A DNA stretch of 64,000 bases from Fimbriimonas ginsengisoli Gsoil 348 (GCF_000724625.1 NZ_CP007139.1:2418001-2482000); one strand, 5' to 3'; positions 16,536-25,225 are shown, numbered from the stretch's first letter. Numbers and translations: made by a program. The notes: generated by a model from the letters alone, not told the origin.

Positions 16536-17516
16536 ATGGGCCTGCGACTCCAAAACCGAGCTTGGCTACCGATCCTGCAGCGCTATCAGGGGCTCGTTGG
16601 GCTCGTGCTGCTGTTAATCGTGGCGGTGTTCGTCTCGCCGAAGGCGAGCGGCTCGGGAACCCTCTTTGGCTCCGTGTTCTTCTCGATGGGGAATCTGGGC
16701 AACGTCATGGCCCAACTCGCGGTGCCGGGACTCATGGCTTTGGGAGCGACTTTCGTGATCCTGACCGGCGGCATCGACCTGAGCGCGGGCTCGCTGCTCG
16801 GCCTACTGAACTGCGTGACGGCCATGTGGCTGAGCAAAGGGGTATCCGGACCGGCGACGATCGCTTACGTGCTGCTGATCGGGACCGTCGTGGGAGCCAT
16901 TCTTGGGTTTCTCATCGGAGTCACCAAGCTCCAGCCGTTCGTGGTGACGCTCGCCGGCATGGTGAGCCTACGCGGTATCGCCTATGTATACACGCACAGC
17001 GCCAACGTCTCCGGGATCAGCAACGCCCTCGACTGGATCACCCATCCCGTCCTGGGAGTACCGATTTCCGGTTGGATCTTGGTGCTCTTCACGCTGGTCG
17101 GCGCCACGCTTCTCAAGCAAACCGTCTTCGGCCGACGTACTTACGCGGTCGGCGGGAACGCCGAGGCGTCGCATTACGCGGGCGTTCCGGTGAGCCGGGT
17201 GCGTATCGGCGCCTATGCGATCAATGGATTCTGCATCGGACTTGCCGCGCTGCTCTTTACCGCGCGCGTCCGCAACGGGCAGCCTAGCGCCGGTCTGGGC
17301 TACGAGCTCGACGCGATCACCGCGGCCGTAATCGGCGGAACCTCGCTGCTGGGCGGGTTTGGAAACGTATGGGGCACGTTCATTGGCGCGCTCTTTATCG
17401 TTTGTCTTAATGTGTTGCTAATCCTGAAGGGTGTGGACTACTACATCGGTCAGGGTTGGAAGGGAGTCATCATCCTGGTTGCGGTTTATCTGCAGAACCT
17501 GGGAAGGAGAAGTTAA
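16536..17516 (+). CDS. Sugar ABC transporter permease, RbsC-like
   Basis: An inner-membrane permease of about 326 residues with eight to ten hydrophobic segments. The family signature FVILTGGIDLSAGSLLGL and the coupling region YAVGGNAEASHYAGVPVSRVR identify the ribose/galactose/autoinducer-2 branch (BPD_transp_2). ATG 16536 is chosen; GTG 16524 would add four residues. It is followed two bases later by the substrate-binding lipoprotein. The ATPase that must energise it is not in this locus, so it must be encoded elsewhere or shared. Confidence 0.9.
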   Translation: MGLRLQNRAWLPILQRYQGLVGLVLLLIVAVFVSPKASGSGTLFGSVFFSMGNLGNVMAQLAVPGLMALGATFVILTGGIDLSAGSLLGLLNCVTAMWLSKGVSGPATIAYVLLIGTVVGAILGFLIGVTKLQPFVVTLAGMVSLRGIAYVYTHSANVSGISNALDWITHPVLGVPISGWILVLFTLVGATLLKQTVFGRRTYAVGGNAEASHYAGVPVSRVRIGAYAINGFCIGLAALLFTARVRNGQPSAGLGYELDAITAAVIGGTSLLGGFGNVWGTFIGALFIVCLNVLLILKGVDYYIGQGWKGVIILVAVYLQNLGRRS

Positions 17517-17518
17517 CG

Positions 17519-18538
17519 ATGAGGTTGGCATTCTGGCCGGTACTGGCCCTGATTGGATTGGCGGCGGCGGGGTGCAATTCCTCGTCCAACGACTCGGGGA
17601 CGACGACCGCGTCCGGTGGAACGACCACCGGCTCGACCGCTAAGAACAGCTCGGGCGATAAGGCGCTGGTTGCCTTTTCGCAGGCGAATAGCGCGGATCC
17701 GTGGCGTCAGGTCTTCGATGCGGCGACGAAAGCCGAAGCAGAGAAGCACCCCGAGCTCACGCTCCAGGAGCAATCCGCCGAAGACGACGCGAACAAGCAG
17801 ATCAACCAGATCGACACGCTCATGCTTCAGCACCCGAAGGTCTTGCTGGTGAGCCCCGCCACCGAGGCGGTTACTACGGCCACCGATAAGGCATTCGATG
17901 CCGGTATTCCGGTGGTTACGCTCGATCGAAACGTGACCGACGATAAGTACACGGTCTACGTCGGAGGCGACAACAAGGAGATCGGCCGTCAAGCCGGCGA
18001 GTACATCGCCAAGCAGTTGAACGGTAAGGGCACCGTTCTGATGATCCAGGGCATCGCCGACGCGACGCCGACGCACGACCGGCGGGACGGCGCGATGGAG
18101 TCGTTCAAGAAGTACCCGGGCATCACGGTGATTTCTGGCGACGACTGCGGATATCAGCGGCAGAAGGCGCAGAGCTACATGGAGACGTTCCTGCAGGGCG
18201 GCAAGCCGTTCGATGCGGTGTACGCCCACAACGACGAGATGGCGATCGGCGCCTACAATGCCTGGGACCAGTGGAACTCCGGCCATGGCGGCAAGAACAA
18301 GAAGCCGCTTTTCGTCGGCGTCGACGGATGCCAAAAAGAGGTGGTCGACATGATCCAAGCCGGCAAAATCGACGCCACCTTCAAGTACCCCGTCCCCGGC
18401 CCCAAGGGGGTTGAGGTCGCCGCCGACATCCTGAAGGGGAACATGCCCAAGGACAAAAAGATCGTCCTCCCCACCGAGATCGTCACCAAAGACACCGCCG
18501 CCAAATACCTAGCCGCCAACCCTAGTCTGGCGAAGTAA
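17519..18538 (+). CDS. Sugar ABC transporter substrate-binding lipoprotein, RbsB-like
   Basis: A 339-residue periplasmic-binding protein of the type I fold. The signal peptide and lipobox (GLAAAGC) place it on the outer face of the cytoplasmic membrane or in the periplasm. ALVAFSQANSADPWRQVF, VVTLDRNVTD and VYAHNDEMAIGAYNAW are typical of the RbsB/YtfQ group. The ATG at 17519 has a good GGAAGGAG site and is preferred over the longer frame that overlaps the permease. It pairs with the upstream permease. Ligand is probably a monosaccharide. Confidence 0.92.
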   Translation: MRLAFWPVLALIGLAAAGCNSSSNDSGTTTASGGTTTGSTAKNSSGDKALVAFSQANSADPWRQVFDAATKAEAEKHPELTLQEQSAEDDANKQINQIDTLMLQHPKVLLVSPATEAVTTATDKAFDAGIPVVTLDRNVTDDKYTVYVGGDNKEIGRQAGEYIAKQLNGKGTVLMIQGIADATPTHDRRDGAMESFKKYPGITVISGDDCGYQRQKAQSYMETFLQGGKPFDAVYAHNDEMAIGAYNAWDQWNSGHGGKNKKPLFVGVDGCQKEVVDMIQAGKIDATFKYPVPGPKGVEVAADILKGNMPKDKKIVLPTEIVTKDTAAKYLAANPSLAK

Positions 18539-18542
18539 CCAA

Positions 18543-18657
18543 TGTGGCGCCGGCTTCTAGCCGGTAGCCCAAGTCGCGCCTATCCAACTGCCTCGCTGGC
18601 AGGAACCGGGTTTGAGGGCGGATGCAACTTGGGCTGCCGGCTGGAAGCCGGCGCCAC
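18543..18657. repeat. Inverted repeat pair, family C copy 2
   Basis: GTGGCGCCGGCTTCTAGCCG on the left and CGGCTGGAAGCCGGCGCCAC on the right form a near-perfect inverted pair with a spacer of about 55 bases. It begins four bases after the stop codon of the binding protein. Confidence 0.88.
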
Positions 18658-18685
18658 TTTTGGCTCGAAAGGGTAAAACCGGCGC

Positions 18686-19450
18686 ATGCTTCTCGAAGGG
18701 AAAAAGGGGCTCGTCCTTAATGTTACGAACAAGCGCTCGATCGGCTGGGCGATCGCCGACCTCGCGAATCGCGAAGGGGCGCTCGTCGGCCTCGGCGCGC
18801 AGAACGAGCGGCTGCTCGAAAATGCCACCGAACTGGTCGAGGGGCGCGAGCGGTTCGAGACCGTCACCATCGACTTCGCTTTCGAAGAGCAGTTCGCGAG
18901 CCTGCGCGAGCAGGTCGAAACCAAGGTCGGCAAGCTCGACTTTATCGTCCACAGCGCCGCCTACGCTCCGCGCGAGGCGTTGGAGAATCGATTTATCGAG
19001 ACCACGCGAGAGCAGTTCGAGATCGCGATGAACGCATCTGTCTACTCTCTCTTTCGAACCTGCCGCGAGTTGGAACCACTCCTAAACGACGACGCGAGCA
19101 TCGTCGCCCTCACCTATCTCGGCTCCACGCGGGCGATGAAGAACTACAACGTCATGGGAGTCTGCAAGGCGGCGCTCGAGGCCTCCGTTCGTTACCTCGC
19201 CTTGGATCTCGGCGAGCGAGGAATTCGAGTTAACGCGGTCTCCCCGGGACCGATCCGGACGGCCGCCGCGTCGGGAATCAGCGGCCTGAAAGATATGATC
19301 CGGCACGTCGGCGACACCGCGCCGCTCAAGCGGCCGTACGGTCAAGAAGAAGCTGCGGGCGCGGCCGTGTATTTCTTGAGTGACCTTTCCAAAGGAATCA
19401 CCGGGCAAATCCTTTTCGTCGATTCGGGCTATTCCGTCGTCGCAATGTAG
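18686..19450 (+). CDS. fabI: Enoyl-ACP reductase FabI
   Basis: A 254-residue short-chain dehydrogenase that performs the last step of each fatty acid elongation round with NAD(P)H. The N-terminal nucleotide site (LVLNVTNKRSIGWAIA) and the catalytic residues Tyr144, Tyr154 and Lys161 in TYLGSTRAMKNYNVMGVCKA fit FabI closely. RPYGQEEAAGAAVYFLSDLS and the ending FVDSGYS are also typical. It is directly followed by the formimidoyltransferase with no gap. It is the only fatty acid elongation gene in this stretch; fabZ is at 36367. Confidence 0.95.
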   Translation: MLLEGKKGLVLNVTNKRSIGWAIADLANREGALVGLGAQNERLLENATELVEGRERFETVTIDFAFEEQFASLREQVETKVGKLDFIVHSAAYAPREALENRFIETTREQFEIAMNASVYSLFRTCRELEPLLNDDASIVALTYLGSTRAMKNYNVMGVCKAALEASVRYLALDLGERGIRVNAVSPGPIRTAAASGISGLKDMIRHVGDTAPLKRPYGQEEAAGAAVYFLSDLSKGITGQILFVDSGYSVVAM

Positions 19451-20314
19451 ATGAGGGTACTCACCGTCCCGAACTGGTCGTTCGGCCGAGGCCCGTCGCT
19501 GCTTGGAAGCTTCCAGGAGGAGCTTTCCACTGCGGATGTGAGGGTCCACTACACTGTCTCGGACGTCGACCATAACCGTACGGTGACCGCTTTCAGCGGC
19601 GATGTCGCGGCGGTCGAGTCCACGTTGCTCCGCCTTTGCGATCTCGCCTTCGGGTGGATCGACATGCGGGACCACGTCGGCGTGCACCCCCGAGTCGGCG
19701 CGTTGGATGTCTGCCCGTTTGTGCCCTTGGAGCCGGGGGACCATGCCGTTCGGGAATCTCTGGCATTAGCCGAGCGAGTGGCCGCTCGGATCGGCGGCGG
19801 GTATGGCGTGCCCGTGTTCCTCTATGAGAAGAGTGAGCGAGGCCGGCACGAGGCAGACCTGCCGGCACTTAGGCGAGGCGGGTTCGAGGCGCTTCGCGAC
19901 CGCGAACTCCGGCCCGATTTTGGGCCCTCGCACGCACACCCGAAGCTCGGCGTCACGGTGCTCGGCGTGCGTGATTTTCTCATCGCGTTCAACGTCGACC
20001 TGGCCACCGACAATCTGGCGGTGGCCAAGGAAATCGCCAAAGAGATCCGGAATTACCGGGCGGACGGAGATCCGCGGTTCCTCGGGGTCCGCGCCCTTGG
20101 CTTTCCGCTGGCATCCCGCGGCCTCACGCAGGTGAGCATGAACCTTACGCTCCCGGACTTGACTCCCATCGACCCAATCGTCGACTGGGTCGAGACGCGG
20201 GCTGCTGAGGAGGGCGTTCTCGTCGCAGGCACCGAGCTCGTCGGCGTCATCCGAGAATCGGACCTCCGCAACGCAACGGAGCTTCAGGTCCGGCCCGAGC
20301 AAGTCCTCAAGTAA
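19451..20314 (+). CDS. Glutamate formimidoyltransferase (FtcD N-terminal type)
   Basis: A 287-residue enzyme that transfers a formimino group from formiminoglutamate to tetrahydrofolate in histidine breakdown. The motifs VPNWSFGR, DVDHNRTVTAF, DHVGVHPRVGALDVCPFVP and PDFGPSHAHPKLGVTVLGVRDF match the formiminotransferase domain. The cyclodeaminase domain of fused FtcD is absent. Its ATG is immediately after the fabI stop codon, implying co-transcription. No hut genes are nearby, so a role in histidine catabolism is only inferred from the family. Confidence 0.9.
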   Translation: MRVLTVPNWSFGRGPSLLGSFQEELSTADVRVHYTVSDVDHNRTVTAFSGDVAAVESTLLRLCDLAFGWIDMRDHVGVHPRVGALDVCPFVPLEPGDHAVRESLALAERVAARIGGGYGVPVFLYEKSERGRHEADLPALRRGGFEALRDRELRPDFGPSHAHPKLGVTVLGVRDFLIAFNVDLATDNLAVAKEIAKEIRNYRADGDPRFLGVRALGFPLASRGLTQVSMNLTLPDLTPIDPIVDWVETRAAEEGVLVAGTELVGVIRESDLRNATELQVRPEQVLK

Positions 20315-20448
20315 GCACGTACGCGTCCTAATGACCGTCGGAATTCTTCAAATAATTCGGTGCTTCGTGAGTGGACCCGCCCAATCAATTTCCTGGTACC
20401 TGCCTTGGAGCAATAAAAAGGAGCGGATAACGGTACTATATCACCAAC

Positions 20449-21810
20449 ATGCTTGACATTCGACCGGTTGCTCTACAGTTGGCCGAACTCGATTTGAGCC
20501 CGCTCCGAAATACCATTGAACGGCATGGATTCTGGGAGCAAGGTCAAGGGTCACTGACGTGGAGGGATAGCCTTGAGCTTTATGATGGACTGAGAGAGCC
20601 ACTTGGAGTGCTTGCTTCGTCTGACATCTTCAAATCTATTCCACAGGTTTGGGCGGAGCGAATCAGCAGTGTCTCGCAGGCCCTATTAACAACCGTTAAT
20701 AACGTCCAGAACATAGGTCCAAGCGGGGCTGATCCTTGGAATTTTGGCGGTCATCTGAGCAACTTACATGAAGTCTTAGTTCTAATGGGGCTCGTGACGC
20801 CTTCTGGTGTTATCCCTAAGAGTGGTGGCCTGACCTTAAGGAAAAGGGCGCAGGTGGAGGACCACGAACGATCCATTTATGCTGCTAAAGTCGAACTCGA
20901 AGAAATGCTTGCCCAGGCTCGGTTAAATCTAAATGAGCTTGCCGCTGTTGAGCAACGAGCATCGCAAACAATTGAAGTTACGAATCAGCACCGAGCGCGG
21001 GCTGAACTGGCAGCCACGCAAGCACTTGAACTCTCGGAGGAGGCAAGGGAACTTACAGCCTCGATCCACTCTTTGCGCACATCCATTGAATCTTCCCGAG
21101 AACTTGCCGAGAAAGCAGCAGATGCCGCTGCGTCAAGTCGTCAGCTTCTATCTGCGACCGTAGCCGAAGTTGCCGCGCTTACCGAAAAGCTAGACACAAT
21201 GATCGTGACCTCCAATGAGAACGTTAAGAGTGATCGCGAATGGATCGCCGAGCGCAACAAAACTCTGGCGGCCTTAACAAAACAGATCGAGGATCGGTTG
21301 GTTAAGGCGACAAATGCCGGCTTATTCCATGCATTCGACACGAGGCGGAAAGGTCTAGCATTAGCTGTTTGGCTTCCCTTTGCTGTTGGATTTCTGTCGC
21401 TGATCGTTGGTGGGAGTTTGGCTTTCCGCCTGTTAAATGAGAGCGGCACAATTACAACGCTCTCAACAGCAAAAGCCCTGGTTACAGCACCTCTCTTTTA
21501 CGCGGCCTTCTTTGCGTTACGGCAGTTCACACGAGAGCGCAGGCTTCAAGAGGAATACGCTTTCCGTTCTGCGATCTCAGTATCACTTGAGCCTTATCGC
21601 CAACTAATCGTAGATCATTGCGACATGGAGACACCTGAGGGGCAAAAACTGCACAATGAATTCATCGTTGGGCAGATGAATCGAATATTTGATTCCCCTA
21701 CCGACCGTGTTTTCGGGGAGCCTAGGTTTAGGCAAGTGAGCGACACGAAGATCATAAGCAGTTTCTTAGATGAAGTAAAGAAAATGTCTGAGATTGTAAA
21801 ATTGAAGTAG
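20449..21810 (+). CDS. Coiled-coil membrane protein of unknown function
   Basis: The protein has 453 residues. Residues 130-290 are rich in Ala, Glu, Leu and Gln with heptad spacing, indicating a long coiled coil. Two hydrophobic segments follow at about 308-330 and 348-365, and a cytosolic tail ends in FLDEVKKMSEIVKLK. No family is recognised. The gene and its flanks are visibly AT-richer than neighbours, with many TTA, ATA and AAA codons, suggesting recent acquisition. TACTAT lies about ten bases before the ATG, so the leader may be very short. Confidence 0.7.
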   Translation: MLDIRPVALQLAELDLSPLRNTIERHGFWEQGQGSLTWRDSLELYDGLREPLGVLASSDIFKSIPQVWAERISSVSQALLTTVNNVQNIGPSGADPWNFGGHLSNLHEVLVLMGLVTPSGVIPKSGGLTLRKRAQVEDHERSIYAAKVELEEMLAQARLNLNELAAVEQRASQTIEVTNQHRARAELAATQALELSEEARELTASIHSLRTSIESSRELAEKAADAAASSRQLLSATVAEVAALTEKLDTMIVTSNENVKSDREWIAERNKTLAALTKQIEDRLVKATNAGLFHAFDTRRKGLALAVWLPFAVGFLSLIVGGSLAFRLLNESGTITTLSTAKALVTAPLFYAAFFALRQFTRERRLQEEYAFRSAISVSLEPYRQLIVDHCDMETPEGQKLHNEFIVGQMNRIFDSPTDRVFGEPRFRQVSDTKIISSFLDEVKKMSEIVKLK

Positions 21811-22104
21811 GCATTGAAGAAGGCAGCTACGGAGCCAATCTTTCGTTTCAACCACGCTCCTTGCCGTCCGTTCGGCTTTACTCGCAGAACCTGACTAGAC
21901 TCCCTTTGCCGGGTGCTTTGGGTAAGTAGATGGTAAACAATTGGGCGGAGCGTGGGTTGCCGGTGGCACTACTGTTGGGAGACCAGCCGATCCTCGTCGA
22001 GATTTTAGGTAAGGACGGGGCGTGAGCTAGGCCCGCCTCACTATCTTCTCCTTCGAGCTATTGGTTTTGAGCGTTACACCGCCCCTCCACGGTACGCTCT
22101 GGCC
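21811..22104. other. Gap without a confident gene
   Basis: AT-richer at the left end, like the preceding gene. A 31-codon frame at 21930-22025 is visible but has no supporting features. No repeats of the families found elsewhere. Confidence 0.35.
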
Positions 22105-23088
22105 ATGTCCCTCCAGGACCTCCACGGCCTGCTTTCGAATCTGCAACGGAACCCTGGCATTCCGCTGGACCTTGATTGGGTCGACTCGATCCGGGTGAAC
22201 CGGAGCGCGGCTGAGCGGCGAGCCGCGACGCTGCCGGCTCGCCGAACGGTTAAGAAGAAGTACCAGGCGGCGTGGCTGTTACGCGCCATCGCCTGCATGG
22301 ACCTGACGACCCTCGGCGGGGACGATACGCCGGGAACGGTACGCCGTCTCTGCGCCAAAGCCCGTCGCCCGGTTCGACAAGAGGTGCTGGCGGCCTTGGG
22401 AGCCGAGCAACTGGGAGTTCGCGTGGGCGCGGTGTGCGTCTACCACCAGATGGTGCCTACCGCGGTCGAGGCGTTGCAAGGGTCGGGCATCCCGGTCGCC
22501 GCGGTGGCCGCCGGATTCCCCCACGGGCTTTCCCCCTTTGCCCAGCGGCTCGACGAGATTCGATCGAGCGTTGCGGCCGGAGCAACTGAGATCGACATTG
22601 TGATCACCCGCGCTCACGTCCTAACCGGCGACTGGCGGGCGCTTTACGACGAGATCGCCGCGTTTCGGGAGGCATGCGGCGAAGCGCACCTGAAGACGAT
22701 TCTCGCCACCGGCGAACTCGGAACGCTGACAAACGTCGGCAAGGCCAGCGCGGTCGCCATGATGGCGGGCGCGGACTTTATCAAGACGTCCACCGGCAAG
22801 GAGACGGAGAACGCGACTCTGCCGGTCGGCCTGGTCATGGCCCGACAGATCCGTGAGTACCTGGATCGAACCGGTTACAAGGTCGGCTATAAGCCGGCCG
22901 GCGGAATCCGAACTGCGAAACAGTCGCTCGACTGGCTGATTCTGATGAAGGAAGAGCTAGGAAACGAATGGCTGCTCCCGGACCTCTTCCGCCTCGGCGC
23001 CAGCTCGCTCCTCACCGACATCGAGCGCCAACTCGAACACCACGCCACCGGCCGATACGCCGCCACCCATCATCAGCCGATGCCGTAA
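22105..23088 (+). CDS. deoC: Deoxyribose-phosphate aldolase DeoC
   Basis: A 327-residue cytosolic class I aldolase cleaving 2-deoxyribose 5-phosphate to acetaldehyde and glyceraldehyde 3-phosphate. The Schiff-base Lys227 sits in ADFIKTSTGK, the second lysine in VGYKPAGGIRT, and the acid Asp in IACMDLTTL. The protein belongs to the longer DeoC form with an N-terminal extension of about 55 residues. It is monocistronic, followed at once by 7-base tandem repeats. No other nucleoside catabolism genes are near. Confidence 0.95.
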   Translation: MSLQDLHGLLSNLQRNPGIPLDLDWVDSIRVNRSAAERRAATLPARRTVKKKYQAAWLLRAIACMDLTTLGGDDTPGTVRRLCAKARRPVRQEVLAALGAEQLGVRVGAVCVYHQMVPTAVEALQGSGIPVAAVAAGFPHGLSPFAQRLDEIRSSVAAGATEIDIVITRAHVLTGDWRALYDEIAAFREACGEAHLKTILATGELGTLTNVGKASAVAMMAGADFIKTSTGKETENATLPVGLVMARQIREYLDRTGYKVGYKPAGGIRTAKQSLDWLILMKEELGNEWLLPDLFRLGASSLLTDIERQLEHHATGRYAATHHQPMP

Positions 23089-23190
23089 AGCGTGAAGCGT
23101 GAAGCGTGAAGCGTGAAGCGTGAAGCGAACTTTTGCGCAATACCCTTTCCTTCGCGCCTCGCGCCTCGCGCCTCGCGCCTCGCGCCTCGA
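23087..23190. repeat. Heptad tandem repeats, family I copy 2
   Basis: Five AAGCGTG-type heptads begin at the deoC stop codon (23087-23127). A spacer with CAATACCCTTTCC follows, then five GCCTCGC heptads (23153-23190). The unit repeats the plan at 24031-24110. Confidence 0.9.
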
Positions 23191-23238
23191 ACTGCCCAAC
23201 GCCCAACGCCTCCACCTCTCCATAATCACTTCAAGCAC

Positions 23239-24045
23239 ATGGGACTTGTGGACGACTTTAAGGGGTGGGCGCGAAGGCAGGGTGCTCCGGTAACCGTCGC
23301 GATTATCGGGTCGCTGATCGTTGTCGCCCTCGTGCTGGGGTTCGCCCAAGGGCGCGGGCTCGAGAGCATCGCGCTTTACGGGGATTGGTGGAATCGCCCT
23401 TGGACCCTGGTCACCTATCCGTGGGCGTTTATGCCGTTCCAAACCGGGATGGGCATTCTTGGAATGGTGTTCCTCGTGATGTGGGTCATGTGGGTCGGCG
23501 CCAGCTTGGAGCGGGAGATGGGGAGCGGACGTTTTGCCCTCTTTTTGCTTGCCATGACGGTCATTCCCGGGCTTGTTCTCGGCCTCGCCTCGCTCGCGTC
23601 GAAAGAGAACGTGTTGGTCGCGCAGCCCTGGCTGCCGATCGAGGGGATAACGGTCGCTTGGTGCACCCGCAATCCGTCGGCGGTGATCCACATCTTCGGC
23701 GTCTTGCCCGTGTCTGGGAAATGGCTCGGGTGGCTCACGGTCGTTGGGACCTTCCTTACCCTGGGCAGCACGAATCCGATGTTCGGGGTTCTCGCCTGCG
23801 TCCACCTCGCCCTCGCCTGGGCCTACGTTTCCGGCAAACTCCCGATTCGGTACCGAGGGGAAGGCGTCTTCCAAGTCAAGAAGAAGCCGAGTCACGCCAC
23901 TCGCGCCCAAGCTCAGTACGACGAGTCGTACTACGACGAGGTCCGAAAACGAGAGAAGGAGCGAAGCGAGCGCGAGCGGCTAAGACAGCTTCTAGGGGAG
24001 TCCCAAGATGATGAAGGGGACGAGGGGCAGGGCGCGAGGCGTTGA
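23239..24045 (+). CDS. Rhomboid-like membrane protein lacking the catalytic serine motif
   Basis: A protein of about 268 residues with six hydrophobic segments. The pattern WNRPWTLVTYPW and VGASLEREMGSGRFALFLL is that of the rhomboid fold. The catalytic GxSG appears as EGITVAW and no helix-6 His-Gly pair is evident, although an H is present in LACVHLALAW. It is therefore probably a pseudoprotease. The C-terminal 60 residues are highly charged. ATG 23239 is chosen because longer versions translate the upstream repeats. The last residues (GQGARR) come from the next repeat. Confidence 0.65.
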   Translation: MGLVDDFKGWARRQGAPVTVAIIGSLIVVALVLGFAQGRGLESIALYGDWWNRPWTLVTYPWAFMPFQTGMGILGMVFLVMWVMWVGASLEREMGSGRFALFLLAMTVIPGLVLGLASLASKENVLVAQPWLPIEGITVAWCTRNPSAVIHIFGVLPVSGKWLGWLTVVGTFLTLGSTNPMFGVLACVHLALAWAYVSGKLPIRYRGEGVFQVKKKPSHATRAQAQYDESYYDEVRKREKERSERERLRQLLGESQDDEGDEGQGARR

Positions 24046-24110
24046 GGCATTACCCTTTCCCAACGCCAAACGCCAAACGCCAAACGCCAAACGCCAAACG
24101 CCTACCGCCT
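24031..24110. repeat. Heptad tandem repeats, family I copy 3
   Basis: GGCGCGAGGCGTTGAGGC, the core CATTACCCTTTCC, then five AACGCCA heptads. It overlaps the stop codons of both convergent flanking genes. Confidence 0.9.
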
Positions 24111-25169
24111 AAGCCTCCGTACCGTCGCCTCCATCACCGCCGTCGTCTGCGCCGAGACGGTGTAGACGAGCGCCTCGCGATAGACTCTTTGCGCGGGATG
24201 GGACAGCGAGTTGGCGGCGCCGCTCGAAGCGGCGATGGCGGCGTGGGCGCAGCGAACGGCCAACTCGATCGCCCAGGCGCGGACCCTCAACCTCTCGTCC
24301 GTCGTCTCCTCGTCCACGCTTTTCTGAGCCTCGGCCGTGGCCACGTGACAGTCGGCGAGCTCCTGCTCTAGTGCCGCCGCTGCGTCGGTGAGGAATGAGA
24401 TTCCCTTTTTCTCGCCGGCTTGACGGACGATGTCGATGCCGGCCTGCGCGCATCCCAGCGCGAAATGCCCTTGGAGCGCGACGTTGATTTGGTCGTTGTT
24501 CTTGATCCAGTTAGGTGGCCGAATGTAGGCAACCCGCTCTTTCGGCAAGAAGAACCCCGAGAATTCCGCGGACACGGTGTTGGCGCTCTCCATGGCGGCA
24601 AGCCGCATAGGAGGGGAAACTTTGATCTCCCTCTCCCGATCTTCCAGCGGCACAATCCCGAAGACCGACCGGCCGTCGGGAAGGGCCGCTCCGATCATGA
24701 ACTCCGGGAAAAGGCCGCCGCCGGTAATCCACGGCACATGTCCCTCCAGGCGGTAGCCGCCGTCGACCGGCTCTGCCCGCATAATCGGCGGCCCGCCCCG
24801 CCGGAGCTGGCTGAAGCCGATCCCCACCAGCTTCCCGCCGTCTCCCATCTGGGGCAGATACTCGGCGGCGAGATCTTGGTTTTCGCAACTGGAGAGCATG
24901 GCGACCGCGCTTTGATGCTGCGTCGTCAAGAACGCCAGCGCGCCGGAGGTGCGGGCGATCTCCTCCTGGTACTCGCGGAACATCGGCTCCGACATCTCAG
25001 GTCCGCCAAATTTGGCCGGCCGCTTGAGCGCCATCAAGTCTCGTTCGCAAAGACCGCGCATCGCTTCCGCTACCATCGCGGGGTCTTGGTCGATCAGTTG
25101 CGCCTTAGGCGCGACCTCCTCGCGAAAATAACGCTTCGACTCTTCGAGCGCCGCCTCGGCCGATCTCAT
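24102..25169 (-). CDS. Acyl-CoA dehydrogenase family flavoprotein
   Basis: A 355-residue protein with the acyl-CoA dehydrogenase layout: an N-terminal helical domain (LMALKRPAKFGGPEMS), a beta domain (GIGFSQLRRGGPPIMRAEPVDGGYRLEG split by family-typical turns), and a C-terminal helical bundle. The catalytic Glu is not obvious, and the C-terminal part around SSGAANSLSHPAQRVYREA resembles the FAD-contact segment. The usual acyl-CoA-site motifs are weak, so it may be one of the desulfurisation or nitroalkane-type relatives. It is monocistronic and slightly short for the family. Confidence 0.8.
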   Translation of the reverse strand: MRSAEAALEESKRYFREEVAPKAQLIDQDPAMVAEAMRGLCERDLMALKRPAKFGGPEMSEPMFREYQEEIARTSGALAFLTTQHQSAVAMLSSCENQDLAAEYLPQMGDGGKLVGIGFSQLRRGGPPIMRAEPVDGGYRLEGHVPWITGGGLFPEFMIGAALPDGRSVFGIVPLEDREREIKVSPPMRLAAMESANTVSAEFSGFFLPKERVAYIRPPNWIKNNDQINVALQGHFALGCAQAGIDIVRQAGEKKGISFLTDAAAALEQELADCHVATAEAQKSVDEETTDERLRVRAWAIELAVRCAHAAIAASSGAANSLSHPAQRVYREALVYTVSAQTTAVMEATVRRLRR

Positions 25170-25225
25170 GGGCCCAGTTTATCGCAGGGCGCTTTATTCG
25201 CCGCTCGGGGGTCAGAATCAAGACC

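Noticed and set aside
21930-22025. 31-codon frame after the coiled-coil gene
   Set aside because: Too short, with no ribosome site and no recognised motif.
23113-23238. Longer N-terminus for the rhomboid-like protein
   Set aside because: It reads through heptad repeats, giving SRLAPRASRLAPR-type sequence.
23087-24110. CRISPR array suggested by short direct repeats
   Set aside because: Units are 7 bases and contiguous with no spacers of regular length. No cas genes are present.
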